This document shows positions 13,859 to 26,082 of a stretch of DNA of 64,000 nt, in pieces. Position 1 is the stretch's first letter. Every line of letters starts with the position of its first letter. Both the position numbers and the translations under genes were made by a program. The stretch is taken from NCBI RefSeq assembly GCF_008831285.2, contig NC_045141.1, positions 11,210,106 to 11,274,105 on the forward strand. Reading direction: 5' to 3'. The notes beneath the pieces were generated by a model. The model was not told where the DNA came from and searched no databases. It saw only the letters and a list, made by a program, of their open reading frames with translations. The DNA is from Nymphaea colorata. Lineage: Eukaryota > Streptophyta > Magnoliopsida > Nymphaeales > Nymphaeaceae.

Positions 13859-14377
13859 GAAAAAGAGAAAGAAAAAAATAGTAAAAACTCTCGTTATAAA
13901 TTATAATCTCTCTCTTTATACGTGAGAGAGTGAGAGAGAGAGAGAGAGAGAGAGAAAGAAAGAGAGATTACAATGAAATGAATTGGTTTTGTATTCACTT
14001 TCACTTAAGCTAAACCCATCAAATTCTTTGGTCTTTAAAGGAATCTTGCCCTTATTTCACCAGATACCCCGAAAAGAAAGATCTTAAAACATGAGATGCA
14101 CTTTCGTGATAAGATTGTCCGCATACATAGCCAGACATTTATGCGCCAAAGGTAGAGATTTTAACCAAAGACAGGCTCGAATAATTTCTAAACGCAGGAG
14201 CACTACCGTTGGTGCGACCGCGTTTTCTCACCGGAACAGCCTACCTGGATTGCGGACGGTGCCCCTGACGTTATAGCCCCTTTCCAGAAGTAGCTTCACC
14301 AGCCAGGAAGCAATGAACCCCCCGGCTCCGGTGACGCAGACCGTCTTGCCGTCGCCACTCCGACCGTCCACCACCAT
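9165..14377 (-). CDS. CCR: Cinnamoyl-CoA reductase (CCR), five exons, complete
   Basis: Exons on the minus strand: 14377-14245, 12984-12830, 12747-12562, 12437-12085 and 9345-9165. All introns are GT-AG and the frame is continuous, giving 335 residues, the usual CCR length. CCR reduces hydroxycinnamoyl-CoA esters to aldehydes with NADPH in the cytosol and commits carbon to monolignols. The N-terminus shows the Rossmann motif [11 protein letters not shown] (about residues 15-25) and the basic GTVRNP. The short-chain dehydrogenase triad is S127, Y161 and K165, within the CCR signature NWYCFGK at 159-165 (F replaces the more common Y). H206, K209 and R257 match the spacing of the H-K-R motif that separates true CCRs from CCR-like proteins. 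The five-exon structure and the last-exon start CSDEINPR are typical. Introns 1 (1260 bp) and 4 (2739 bp) are long. The start ATG precedes GKTVCVTG by eleven codons. No disruption was seen, so the gene is probably functional. Confidence 0.95.
9741..10043 (-). other. Unrecognised 100-codon open frame inside CCR intron 4
   Basis: This open frame, on the same strand as CCR, encodes a peptide with VLFVFDLDG and KHFKQRRLL segments. It has more protein-like composition than other intronic frames and no microsatellite. I do not recognise a family. CCR reads through cleanly from exon 4 to exon 5, so this is not a CCR exon. It could be a fragment of an inserted gene or chance. Confidence 0.25.
11972..12014. 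repeat. (TA)n microsatellite in CCR intron 4
   Basis: A TA run interrupted once by a C lies about 70 bp downstream of the exon 4 donor site. It is a likely length-polymorphic site inside the intron. Confidence 0.9.
13814..13953. repeat. (TA)n and (GA)n microsatellites in CCR intron 1
   Basis: A TA run at about 13816-13853 and a GA run at about 13923-13953 are separated by AT-rich DNA. Both lie within intron 1. Confidence 0.9.
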
Positions 14378-14538
14378 CTCAGACCAACGACGAAGGACAG
14401 AAAATCAAGAGGAAGAAGCGGCAGTCAGATGATGAACCACCGGAGGGGGAGGCGCCGCCAGTGGAGGCCAAACGCTACCTTCGCGCTCCTAAAGAAAGAC
14501 ACCGCGATGGTCGCACAGCGGGAGAAGAGATGGGCAGC

Positions 14539-14545
14539 ACTTATA
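14539..14545 (-). promoter_or_regulatory. Candidate CCR TATA box
   Basis: On the minus strand the sequence reads TATAAGT about 165 bp upstream of the CCR ATG, which would leave a leader of roughly 130 bp. Three TTAACC-type MYB-like cores lie just upstream between about 14555 and 14630. Canonical AC elements were not found. This is inferred from position only. Confidence 0.45.
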
Positions 14546-14649
14546 ACAGCCATCGGTTAACTACGGTTAAGAAGGAAAAGAATACAATGGCGTAACCGTG
14601 GTTAATAATCTGACCCCAGGTTAGCTCCTAGTAGGAACTAGGAACGCTG

Positions 14650-15055
14650 CAGTCGCTTTTCTTTTTTTTTTTTTTCTTGTCGAGAAGCAGACCTCAGCTT
14701 TTGACCGGACGTCCCAACTTTGCGCGTGGTGACGTGGTGCGTGAGGTCTGTGATGATGCTTTTGGATCCGAAAAGGACCAGGCCAGCAGGAACTCCCATT
14801 TCCACTACCCGACCCGATCCGCTTATCAAATCTGTAAAAGAAAAAAAAAATTGTTGACATATTTTATAAAAAAATTTAAAATAATTGCATATACTCAATT
14901 TCAAATTGATATTATACCTAATAGAACCGAATCAACCGATTCAAAACAATTGGAGTCTAGTCATTTTCAGAGCACCCATTGGTTCTAAAACTCCATGATG
15001 TGGGTCAATTATTAATTAAACCGTTTGTGAGTCTCGACAACCTTGATGACAGGTT
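14650..15055. other. CCR upstream region
   Basis: Sequence beyond the candidate CCR promoter. It contains a T-run at 14662-14676, then AT-rich DNA with no open frame I would call a gene. Confidence 0.4.
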
Positions 15056-15059
15056 GGCA

Positions 15060-15245
15060 CCTAGTTAGAAATTTTACATGAGGTGGGTCAAATTAAAGTT
15101 TTTAAATTTTGACTAATGTCAAATATCATTTTTCAAAATTTTTATATAGAACAAATGAAATTTTTAAAAATATACATGTAAATTTTTTTTTTAAAATTTG
15201 AAATGGAACATGGGCCCATGCAGGCCCTACCTTGGCTCCGCCCCT
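15060..15245 (-). repeat. Dispersed AT-rich element with CTCCGCCCCT end
   Basis: Its reverse complement aligns by eye over more than 100 bp with 19929-20084, sharing the TTTTGAAAAATGATATTT core and an AAAACTTTAATTTG-like segment. One end reads GGCTCCGCCCCT. The family also resembles 29943-30130. The left border is approximate. It is probably a MITE-like or other short dispersed element. Confidence 0.5.
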
Positions 15246-15249
15246 CGCA

Positions 15250-15826
15250 CCAATCACACTCTTCGTGCATACAACACATACTATACACCAAAAGAAAAAG
15301 AGTAAGAAGTTTGGAGGTTTTAGAAATTCCAAAAAATAAATGTTCATTTCAATCTTTTCACTTTTTATTTTCATTTTTTATCCTTATAAAAAGTTTTTTT
15401 TTTCTATTAAAGAGAGGTATTTTTGTCATTAACTGGTGCATGAAAGTTTTGTGCACCAGCAGAACTTAGATAATCTGCTTCAGGTTTTTATTGTCTAGAA
15501 AAAATCCATGTGGCTATTTTTATAAGAAAATGGATTGCATCTTATATGCCAAATTTGATGAAAATTATTTGGAGATCCAACTATGGATATTAAGTTGAAA
15601 AAAATGGTAATCCAATTATATTTTTAGGATCAGACTAAAGTATCTCTCAGTGGAGGAAACAAATGAGTTTCCTTAATTGAAATTTCTTTCATCCTTTAGT
15701 TTCTTGAAAAATACAACTCGGTTCCAATTTTTCAATCTAATTTCCACCTTTTGATTTTTTTAAACTCAATAGTTCGAACAATTGTCATCAGGTCTAACAT
15801 TTTAAGGTTTGTTATATAACTATTTT

Positions 15827-15858
<32 letters not shown>

Positions 15859-17018
15859 AAACATTTCATTTCTACCATGTAAGATTAGAAAATCTGTCCT
15901 TAAAAAAAAGTCTCTAGGTTGACATTGGCTTTGGTTTATGGTGACTTTTGCAGCAATTCATGGTCCTTAGATCTTGACTTTTAACTATCCAATGCACTGC
16001 AGCATTGAACTTTCCATATGCACCTCGACGCATGGAATGTTCAATAGGTCTAAGCCCGGAGCACCGGTAAACTCCAATTAAATGGTATTTAATGGTTAAC
16101 CAAGAATGATTAATTTCTTTAAGAATCCATTACCCTATCTTTCCTAAAGTCTCTCTATAAGTTCTTCAAAAAAACATATCATTTTATATTAATAAACCTT
16201 AAACATACTTAAAAAAAACCAATAATAAAAAAACTTAAAGTAAAATTACCAGTAGCTAACAAGGATTCCAGCAAGTGAACCCACCGTATGAATCAGGACA
16301 AGAATGTCGTTTGTAAAGTTTTGAGAAAAAAGTAGGCCAGCAATGTGATGCTATTGTTTTTTTATCTGCCTATTACAGGTGGAAAAGAGTAAAAAAATTC
16401 TTGTTAGTTACAAAAAAAAAAAGAAAAAAACAAAATGCAAGCTCGACTCCAGCACTCTATGGGCCCTAATCAACGCTCATATATAGGAGAATTAAATGGT
16501 ACTGACTCAGGTTTTTAATAGTCATCTAGTATCTAGTTAAGATTGTTTGACATGATGGATAATTGAAAAAAATAAAGGTGAAAAAAATAATTGACATTTT
16601 TGTTATTTAATATTAATTTACATTTTCTTTTCCCTGTAGAGAATGAATGTCTTTAGTTAGATAGCGGTGTGACCCTCAGAGTCATTATTCACTCATTATA
16701 TATATTGGTAGGTGCTAAATACTTAAAACATAAATAAACAATAAACAATTCAACCCTTACCCTTTTCCAAATCAAGGGTTGAAAGAAAAACAAGAAAAGA
16801 AAAGTGTTGTGTAAAATTTAATGATGAAAATGCCTCGTCACTTTTTTTTCCTTGTTTTTCTATAATAAAGATCAAGATTCAGGAATGATGTTGTTCTTCC
16901 TCCCTCTGGCATCTACCAGTTTATATATGTATATAAATTGAAATCAACCGGCAGTCGTGGGATGGTGTCAATGACAAAATTTTTAGCAACCATCCATCAT
17001 CCAGCAAATCTAAACTCC

Positions 17019-17053
<35 letters not shown>

Positions 17054-19925
17054 GGTGGTATAGCACAAAGAAGTTATTTATTTCATTTAAGTAACATTTT
17101 CGTGTGTAATTAAGGCGGTTATATGAGAAGTAAAACAAGCTGAGCATCATTCTGTTATCCCTTGAAAAGTTGAGCTTATACAAATATGGAGGAAAAGAGA
17201 AAAGAGAAGACGAAGCATGCATGGTGGCATGTGGGGCAGGTGCATGCAATGCAGCCACAAAGATTTGGAGCAAAATTGCGTGGTTGAATAATGGTTCCCT
17301 TTCACGTTACCTACTCTTCGCTACCAATTAGTTCGTCAACCTTTACTGCACCCACCATTGTTGGAAATCATTGTGTGCTTCCCGCAGATTTTTTCGGGCG
17401 GGCGCAGTCGGGGAGGCAGATTTTCGTCGAAGCGTCACGAATCTATATTAACTTCTTTTTCAAGGAAGTACAGACACACTCACACTTATTTCTTCTCCCT
17501 TTTCCTTCCAAGAAAGAACCGGACACGAATCTGAGGAGCGATTACATATTAAGCAGTGGCTTCAACTTTGCTGGCAGCCTTCTTCTTTAATCTCCCCTAA
17601 CGTATATTTGCTTTCAACTTTTATGCATCAGGAAACTGTCGCCAGTTTCAAGAAGTCAATAAAGAAAAATGAAATCTAGAAACAATGTTTTAAAATCCAG
17701 TGACTCGGGATTCTGGCTCCATTGTTTTCGACTCAGTGACTTGGCAGGTCAATTTGGTGACTCGGATTGAAGTATATTAACTTTTTTTTAGAAAAAAAAA
17801 AAATATAACTTGTCATATAAAGTTTTGTAAAATTACTTAATTTCGCTTATATGGTTCACAAGCCAAACTAACATAAAAAAAAATCGCAACCAAGTGTTGT
17901 GCAGCGTCTCAGCAAGTCACCGGTGAAGACTTAGGATTTGCTCATGTATGGTAGAAAACAACAGCAAGCGACTGAAAAGAGAAGAAGAAGGAGAGAAAAC
18001 AAAAACCCAATAGCCGGGTTTGCTTATGTGAAGCACGGACCAGGCAAGCAACCATTAACCCTAAATTGTGAAGTGCTGGGCATATGTAAAATGTCTTAGA
18101 GGTTAAGAGATTATGGGAGAAAAGAATAAAATCTTTATTTGAAAAAGTTTTACAAGTTGATCTCGTAACTGTGAGTGGGATAATGAAGCTCATGCCCCTA
18201 TCCAACACTAAGTTCATCCCCCATGAATTGGGGCAATTGAGGAAAAACGTTTATTGTGTAAAACACAAACAAAGCTAGCACGTCCATGGAAAGACACTAA
18301 GAAAAACTAAATCAATTTCGTTATTATTGCTCCACTTCAACAAACTTAACCTATGCCTTTAATAAAGTAACAAACAGAGCCTCTATTATCTTAACCTGTA
18401 TCAACTATCAGCAAAATAAAATATTGAAGCATGAACTAAAACGACTCCCCCCCCCCACTGGGTTGACCCGGTAGGGGGCGCGCCGAGCCGAGTCACGCGA
18501 GTTGACTCGGTGAGTTTTTAAACGTTGGCTAGAAATGCTGAGACAAAAAGTAAAAGGAAAAAGAAAAGATGCTGTCCGGGAAAGGGTTCCATAGTCCTGC
18601 ACAGCGTGCTTAGTGGAGCTTCCCATATGTCCAATTCTTCACTGTGTGAGTGCGTGATCTGGCTCTGGGCTACTCCCCACCAAACGGATCACACCAAAGC
18701 TTTGATTTTGTGGCCACGGAATCACGCCACCAAACACGCACTCAAATTTTCCTGCATGTGATATCAGAAGAGCTAAAAGAATAACTGAAAAACAAGTCTC
18801 CCTAGAGAGACAGTAGAGCTGTGGAGTTCTAGAACAGATGGCGTGTACAAAATTTCTCTGTTCATGAAGGAACGTGGAGGGAGGATCGCTGGTGATTTTC
18901 AATAAAACTATAAAACTTTTCGCCGTCCATTCTTTAGCGTTTTCCTTTTGGTAGTGGCCTAAGGTGTTTGGTGTACTTCGAGATTGGTCTTCCTGCATAT
19001 GTAACAAGAAAATAATAAACAAACAGAAAAAAAGAAATCCATATCTTTTCCCCTTTGTAGGTTTGATTGTAGACACTTTGTGCTCATCCACATTGGCAAT
19101 GGGGTCGTCAGTTTATGTCACTCCCATTAACTTATAAACTTCCAACCCTAGGAGTGCAAATGTTGTAAAAGCAATACATATGTTCCTCTAATTAATTATT
19201 GGCTAGGGCTGCCATTGGTATCAATAGCCAATGTAATTAGATTACATTTTAAAACTCGATGGACTGGATCAGTTGATCAATAGGCTCTAAGAGCTAGACA
19301 TTGAAGAAAGTGGCTGGCGTCCGCTCCACATTTTACATCCATTTGTAAGCTGGATCTTTTGAAACATAACACTCACTGCTTAGGAGTTATATAAAAGATC
19401 ACATAAAGGCAGTTCAAACAAAAATTCAAAGTTTTTGTTTTTAAAAAACAGTTGTTCCAGAGTACTTTTAGTAACAATTTATAATGCTTTCAGCAATAAA
19501 ATTTTAATTTTTAACCACATAGCAACATCCGACAGATGAATTCCCTGGTTTTCCTTCAAACTTGATGCATAACACCCCATTCTGGATTATCCTGAGTTAC
19601 TTATTAAATGGTTATTAGATAATTGAGTGGAGGCGATTGTCGGTATCATAGATCCTCCCTTCCATTGAAGGATCTTCATGTTCTTCAATTTAAACCTTCA
19701 AAGGAGGTCATTGGTCTTCTTCATAGACCCATCCCATTCAACTAGTTTGATGAGTGGTAGATATAGCCAGTATTCCATCCCCCTGTGGACTATGGGATTG
19801 ATTGTATAGTGTTGTTTTTTCTTTTTCATTTACATATTGTTCATTAGTTTATTTTTAGTAATAAAGGTCAGGGCGACCTCTCTTTCTAAGGAGTGATTGT
19901 TTCAGAATGGTAGGACTTGGTCTCA
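15250..19925. other. Gene-free stretch
   Basis: No gene was recognised. It contains (CA)n(TA)n at about 15828-15859, (TA)n(CA)n at about 17019-17053, a C run at 18448-18457 beside a GC-rich patch up to 18510, and short degenerate frames. The longest frame, on the minus strand at 18639-19091, has no recognisable motif. Confidence 0.45.
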
Positions 19926-19928
19926 GTT

Positions 19929-20084
19929 AGGGGTATAGCCCCTAGCCCCACCTCAAATTTAAAAAAAAAATTATATGTAAATTTTTGAAAATTTTTTTTG
20001 TCCTATACAAAATTTTTGAAAAATGATATTTTGGCCTGTGACTTTAATTTGGTCCTCATGAAATTTTTTTGGCTCTGCCCCTAG
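19929..20084 (+). repeat. Dispersed AT-rich element, copy in opposite orientation to 15.1 kb
   Basis: It is bounded by AGGGGTATAG on the left and CTCTGCCCCTAG on the right. The interior matches the reverse complement of 15060-15245. No clear target duplication is visible. Confidence 0.5.
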
Positions 20085-20880
20085 TCTCAATGTAGGTCTC
20101 ATTACATTTAAATCAAGTTGGTTTTAGGTCCCTGAGCCCGGTCAAAGCTAGCTTTGAAGAGAAGGATAGTGACTGTATCCAACCACTTAAATGCTGCACT
20201 ATGTGGAATTGTGATTCACCTTATTTTTCTTTTAAACATTCTTGAAAGCGGTTGGGTGGTGGTTGTGGCTTGTCAAGCAACTGGTAATCTGCCTATTTCA
20301 AATCTTGACTCTTGTGCGAAAATGGAAGTCGACACCACATAGAATACCTAATCGCCTTCATTTTTCTTCTGCTAAAAACAACTAAATGTGTTGACGTCAA
20401 TTGAGTTGGAATGCTCGTCTCGAATTAATTAGACAATGAAGTCCTGCTTCTTGAGACCACATGGTGAGCAAAATGACCCAAACCATTAAATATATGATGA
20501 GATCTCAGGATGAGTCACATCCAGAATGTGCTTGCATTTCGATGTTTAACATTTTGATTTTCCTGATAAATCAGGTCTTTACATAGAACCCGTTCTTATT
20601 AATAATTTCACATAATTACAGTGACAATTGTAAAGCAATTAAGTTGAATCAAATATCGGTACTGGTTCTATTGTTCGTTCCTTTCTCAATTAAAGTGAAT
20701 ACCATTGCAAACGAAAAGGAAACGTTCCACAGAATAAGTTATAATATCTTTCAATATGTCATTAATTTGTCTTGAAGTCCTTCTCTGCCAACTAAGTTTC
20801 AGCAGATAAAGAGCAACTCATGAGAAAAATCTGAGAACCATTCATAAGTTACACACAAAGTACATACAGTCGCTTGAGGA
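20085..20880. other. Gene-free stretch
   Basis: AT-rich DNA. A short frame at 20154-20342 has no recognisable product. Confidence 0.4.
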
Positions 20881-20899
20881 AACCTCTCTCTCTCTCTCT

Positions 20900-22636
20900 C
20901 TCTGACCTCCTCACCCGTCTTGCTTTTGGTCCATCGTTTAGACAGCGGATCATGTCGCTTGTCACTGGGCCCAGCTTGCGGTCTCCTTCAATGGGAAGTG
21001 TAGCGATTTCTTCTGTCTCGAGTGTGGCCTCTGTCAAGGTTGTTCGTTATCGCCCTTGCTTTTTAACTTGGTTGCTGAGAGCTTTTCTGTGCTTTTCCAT
21101 CACGCAACGGTCGTTGGCTTGCTCACACCTCATTCGCTCTCCCAATTACAGACTTTCTCCACCATTCAGTATGCTCACGATTTCCTCCTGTTCGGCAGTG
21201 CTTCCCGCCAACATATTGTGAGAACGTGGCTCATCGTTCGGGTTTTTGAGTTCATCTCGGGTCTTTCTATCAATTCCGCCAAATGCCACCTTTCCCTCAT
21301 TCACACGGATCCGGCCACGGTACTTATCGCAGAAGCTTGCTTTGGGTGTAAGGCTACTAGCCTGCCCATGGACTACTTGGGGCTTCAGATTACGTTGTCG
21401 TCTCCTGCACATTCCTTTTAGAATGGAGTGAAGCAAAAGCTTACTGATCGCCTTCAGTGTTGGCAGAGAAAGCTGCTTTCTCTCCCAAGTCGTATTACTC
21501 TAGCTAAGCACTGCCTTGCGTCTGTCCATCTTCATGCTTTGGCTGTCTTTCGGCCTCCTTTGGCTGTTTTACGTAGGTTTGATAAGTTTATTTGTTTATT
21601 TGGAATGGTGATCGACCTTCAGATCGCCTTGCGCATTGGGATGTGGTTGCCTTTTCGCGTCTTCTTGGGGGTGCTGGGGTTACCAACCTTAGTCGGGCTT
21701 GCGAGTCTTCTCTGTGTTCTTGGTGATGGCGGTTAGTAACTGAACATTCTCCTATCACCCAATTCATTAGTTCCAAATTCGACCTGCCTTCCCCTAGCGT
21801 CTGGAATAGTTCTATCTCTCACACCTCCTCCTCTCACTTTTGGTGCGACATGCTTTCTTTCCTTCCTTTTTTCCTCCGCCTTGCTGACCTCTCATCGTCT
21901 GTGTCCCAATCCTGGCCTCTTTCACCTACCCGTGAGTTCACCTTTTCTTTTTACTACCTGGCCTCCTTTGGTCATTCTGTCGCGTCGTTCCCACCCCGGT
22001 TCCTTTGGTCTCCTGACTCATCTCCCCGTGCCATTGCTTTTGTCTCGCTTCTTCTTACTGGCCATATCAACACTTTTGACCACCTGTGACGCCTTGGCAT
22101 CAGTTTGGCTAACCAGTGTCCCATATGTCTTGTCGCGACTGAGTCTCGGGTCCACCTTTTTATTTTGTGCCCCTTTTTCTCTAGTGTTCTTGCTTCTGTC
22201 TAACCTTCCCTTGTTAATAGTCTTCCAAACCCACCATTCATTCGTCTTCTTTTCCTTTTTTGTCCTTCCCCCCACCTGATTGCTTCCTGGGGTCATGTCT
22301 GGAGGCCGTGACTCATTTCAGCTTGGTGGCACATTTGGGAGGAGCGCAACAACAGAGTCTTCAAGGACACATTCTCTTCGCCAGATTTTGTGGCTCGTCT
22401 TGTGCAATGGGATGTCCAGTTTGCCATTCGGTTGAAGCGCCGCTGTCCGTCTACGGCTGGGTGACAGTGTCGCTCCGTCTTCCCTCTCTCTCTTATTTTT
22501 TTGTGCATTGTATTGTATATTTTTTCTTCCTGCTTCTGTTTTTGCAGTTTATTTTTTGCGGATTGTTTTTGTACCTAGGGGACCTCTTGTCCCCAAATTT
22601 TGTTATATATTCTCATTTTATCGGCTCTCTCTCTCT

Positions 22637-22689
<53 letters not shown>

Positions 22690-22692
22690 TAT
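20900..22692 (+). pseudogene. 5'-truncated LINE (non-LTR retrotransposon) relic
   Basis: Translations in several frames give plant L1-type reverse transcriptase: LTRLAFGPSFRQ near 20910, LSPLLFNLVAE near 21047, and a YADD-type site mutated to YAHD near 21170. A YLGLQI segment follows near 21376 and a thumb-like WQRKLLSLPSRITLAKHCL stretch near 21460. A zinc-binding region near 22110-22150 and the terminal WEERNNRVFKD near 22336 complete the order. Frame changes and stops occur throughout, for example TAG at 21419-21421, so it is dead. The element starts inside the RT domain, which indicates 5' truncation. It ends in a CT/TA microsatellite instead of a plain poly(A). No target duplication was found. 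Confidence 0.85.
22625..22692. repeat. Compound (CT)n(TA)n microsatellite at the LINE 3' end
   Basis: A short CT run leads into two TA runs separated by one G. It abuts the LINE 3' region and may be its tail or a pre-existing target. Confidence 0.9.
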
Positions 22693-22699
22693 AATGACC

Positions 22700-23340
22700 T
22701 TAGAACACACTACATGTTCTTTTTGAAATCCAGATATATCTTAAAAAATTGGCACTCATAAAAAATTGGTAGTACAAGAAAAATATAATATTTGCATCTC
22801 ATTTGGTACAGCCAAAAGAAAAAAACAAAAATATCTAAACCATTTAGGCTCCCGCGTTAGTGTCAGGTGGTTATATTTTAATTGTTGTTGTTCAAATGCA
22901 AGATTTTACATTTGAAGTTGCAAGAAGAAAAAAACATTAAAACTGCCAGCATTAAATTAACTAGGCTTGGGCGGCGGCCGGGCTGCCACTAGGTACCCGG
23001 TACCCGGCCCGGTCGGGCTTGGGTCCGAGCCGGGAAAACCGGGTCCCGGGGCGGGCCCGATGGTGCGGCTAGGTAGCGGCCCGTCCTGGCCCGTCCAAGG
23101 AGGAAGGGAATTAATTTTTTGATTGCTCCTGATCTAAAATTCTCAGGATTTGAGAACCGTGAATTTGAGACCAAACTTTTCCTCTAGTTTTGAATCAGAA
23201 AATTTCTGAAAAATGTTAAATAAGGATTTTAATTGTGGATCATGGATTTTACTATGGATCTTTTGTCACATTAGTAAAGGCATGCCACATTAATTCATAT
23301 AAGATCTGTAAATTTTAAATCTGACGTAATCAAATGCCCC
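22700..23340. other. Gene-free stretch with GC-rich patch
   Basis: A conspicuous GC-rich patch with repeated GGTACCCGG and CCCGGCCCGG elements lies at about 22968-23095 in otherwise AT-rich DNA. No gene was seen. It may be a fragment of an LTR or a TIR element. Confidence 0.4.
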
Positions 23341-23344
23341 CAAA

Positions 23345-23456
23345 GGGGTTGTTTAGCAGTGCAAATACTTCATAGGTGTTCAATGAACCTACCCCTTGCT
23401 TTGGAGACGTAGATTCATGGAATACTTACAGAGTGTTTATTCTACCAAACGACCCC
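23345..23456. mobile_element. Short MITE with GGGGTTGTTTAGCAG-type TIRs
   Basis: The left end GGGGTTGTTTAGCAG and the reverse complement of the right end, GGGGTCGTTTGGTAG, match at 12 of 15 positions. Termini of this GTTTGG type are seen in many plant hAT-like MITEs. The body is 112 bp and non-coding. I could not fix a target duplication. Confidence 0.6.
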
Positions 23457-23459
23457 TAA

Positions 23460-26020
23460 GGTTGTCGATCTGAACAATAAAAGAATTGCATATACTTATG
23501 ATCCATATTTTGCTAGAGACTGATTGCCAGTGAACTATACAAGGAGAACACATGAAGGAAAGAACATTTCTTTAACACTGATATTTTGGTTCATTGGCAA
23601 TCTCATTCCAGACGCACTAATCCCTAGCTACGTCATTCGGATTGACAAATTTGTCCCATTTCTTATGATAGTCCCATAAGGATGATGGATGAAGTGATCA
23701 AATAGATTCATTAATTAAATTCTGTTTAGGTGCTACTATTCTGTAAGAGACTTTCAAATCCCTTCAGACGTTTTAGTTGTCCTTGGAGCAGACTGACGTT
23801 TGAAGAACTTTTATATATAAGTGCATCTAATGTGATTAGGCTGAAAATATAAAGAATACACGGAATGCAATCAACATAAAATTGCTGTTTGCAATGCATG
23901 ATTTTTGTGAAGAAACGAGAACCCACTCAACTTATAACGATCTTTATCACCAGCTCCAAGATATGACCATTGATTACTCTTCGATGAATTTCAGAGACAT
24001 ATTAGGAAAAGTAAAAAAATAAAAATAAAATGAAAATGTCAAATAAGCGTCTAACTTAAGTTAGAAAATCATAGATTCCAGAAACGAGCTATATTAGGAC
24101 ATTAATATCAAATATAGTTTGTTTTTTTTTTTTTGATGTCTGTATAAATATGAAAGGACTTGGAGTATTGTTGGATTATTCATCTTTGCCATTGAGACCA
24201 ACTTAATGCATTAGTTAGGAAACGAATCACACGTGGATGACAACATTCATCAGACTTGCGTTTAGATGTTACTGTACATTGAGTAGTAATTTACCTCATG
24301 ATCACTATATATCCCCTTTTTTCTTTAAGATTGCAGCATTATACTCGAGAAAAACCTCGCCTTTTAAAACTCCGAAATGTTATTTGTAACTACGCTTTTA
24401 ACTTCGAATTAAGAACTTATTAGTGAGGATCATATCCTTTTTGTTTTTGTGGTTAAGAACTCGTGTCAAGTGAGACCCATTTTCTGACACACTTTATTTC
24501 ATGCTAGTAGTAATTTTTTTTAATGATTCCGAGAATATGTTAAATGCTAAATTTTGCTAAATATCATCAAGCCTTCAAAAATCAAATCTTATTCAAGAAA
24601 GAATCCAAGCATATGGGATGCCCTTTGCAATAGTCTTTGTTAGATTATTACGAAGATCATTACCTGCATCATATCTCCTCAACAGGATGCATTCATCGAG
24701 GATTGATTGATTAAAAGGTTTTAAACGACATATTGAGGGTGAAATTGGGTGTAACGACTTAGCAAGCCTAAATAAATTAAAGCTTCTATAATCTATCCCA
24801 TGTTGAATGTTCGTATATATCCAATGGGATTTGGGAGTAATTTGAGGAGCAAGTATCTCATGAAAGATAGTATGTGGATTGCAAATCGAAAAGCCAACAT
24901 TCGTGGCTTTGGAAGAACACCAGAATAAGGTCAAGAATCGAGTGGAATGAAAAGTTTGAAATGGTCATGATCGATGCGCATCTGATGTCCCTTTCCTTTC
25001 GGTTAATGATGATCATATTATTAAAGCAATGCCAGATAATCAATAGTAAACATGGTAGACACACGTGTATGCTTGTGCATGCAATGTGAATTAGATTATG
25101 TATAACCAAGATGATTGAATATCTTAGTTGTGATTTTATTTTTTACGGCACACCATGCCGGTGGTTTAATGAAGTGAAAAAATTATGATTTATAATGCCT
25201 AGATATTCTTTTGTAAGGGTTCAAAGACTTGAGTTTTGTTTTGCTTAGATAATCCTATTCATATCTTGGAAAACGTGTATGATTTCATTTCATATTCCAT
25301 GAGTTTGGATGATGAAGATACATCTATATCATGTGCCGCTGATGTTTCGCAATTGATAATGCAACGAACTGGAATATTTTACAAGAAAAAGTTACATTAT
25401 GAGATAAGAAATTAATAGGAACATCAGACAATGGTTACCAAGTGACCATAAGATCTCGTAAAGTTTAACGGGAAGTTCGCTCCTTCCACAATTTCTTCAA
25501 TATAAAAATATCTTTGACCTAGTTATTTTGTGCTTCGATTTGTTTTTCTAACTCCTATTGTTAAGACTGGCATATTGAAGTATTATCATATCGTTCTCTC
25601 TCTTTCTTAGTCTTTAAGTCGAGTGAGTTGCGCGCACCTCTCCTGCTCACGCCAGTGAGTTTTTTTAGAAAAAAAGGTGGGAGAAGGGTATTTAGGTGAT
25701 TTAAAAACTGTCCTTTTTAATATTTTAATTTTCAGTATCTTTTTTGTCATTTTAACCAAAGACATTTTGGTAATTTTGCATTCCAAGAGGGTGCATATAA
25801 GAGCTTCTTCGAGTCTTTGTCTCTTGTACAAGGTATTTAACGATGAGAATATATATATATATATAACACATTCCAAGTCCTTCCATTCCCCTCCTTGTTC
25901 ATCCACCAGGCAGCAGACATTGACGCGTCCCTCTCCTCCCCAAATCTTTCCTCCCTTATACTGTTAAGGAAAAAGATGGTTGAAATAGCCCACCAATGGC
26001 GGGGTGGATTATTTTACCCA
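23460..26020. other. Gene-free stretch
   Basis: No recognisable gene. A 113-codon minus-strand frame at 24593-24934 is protein-like in length but matches nothing I know. A TA run lies at 25853-25864. Confidence 0.4.
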
Positions 26021-26026
26021 TCTTCT

Positions 26027-26082
26027 TCCTCCCTCCCACTATGCCCGATCTCTGGTCTGGTCGGGCATAGTGGGAGGGAGGA
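26027..26082. repeat. Perfect 22-bp inverted repeat with 12-nt loop
   Basis: The arms are 26027-26048 and 26061-26082. The left arm begins TCCTCCCTCC and ends GCCCGA, and the right arm is its exact reverse complement. The spacer is 26049-26060. The stem is GC-rich and would fold into a stable hairpin in single-stranded DNA or RNA. Confidence 0.95.

Noticed and set aside
18639-19091. 150-codon minus-strand frame
   Set aside because: It has no recognisable domain, no splice partners and no coding-like context. It is probably chance in low-complexity DNA.
24593-24934. 113-codon minus-strand frame
   Set aside because: It is protein-like in length but unrecognised and has no supporting signals, so it was not called a gene.
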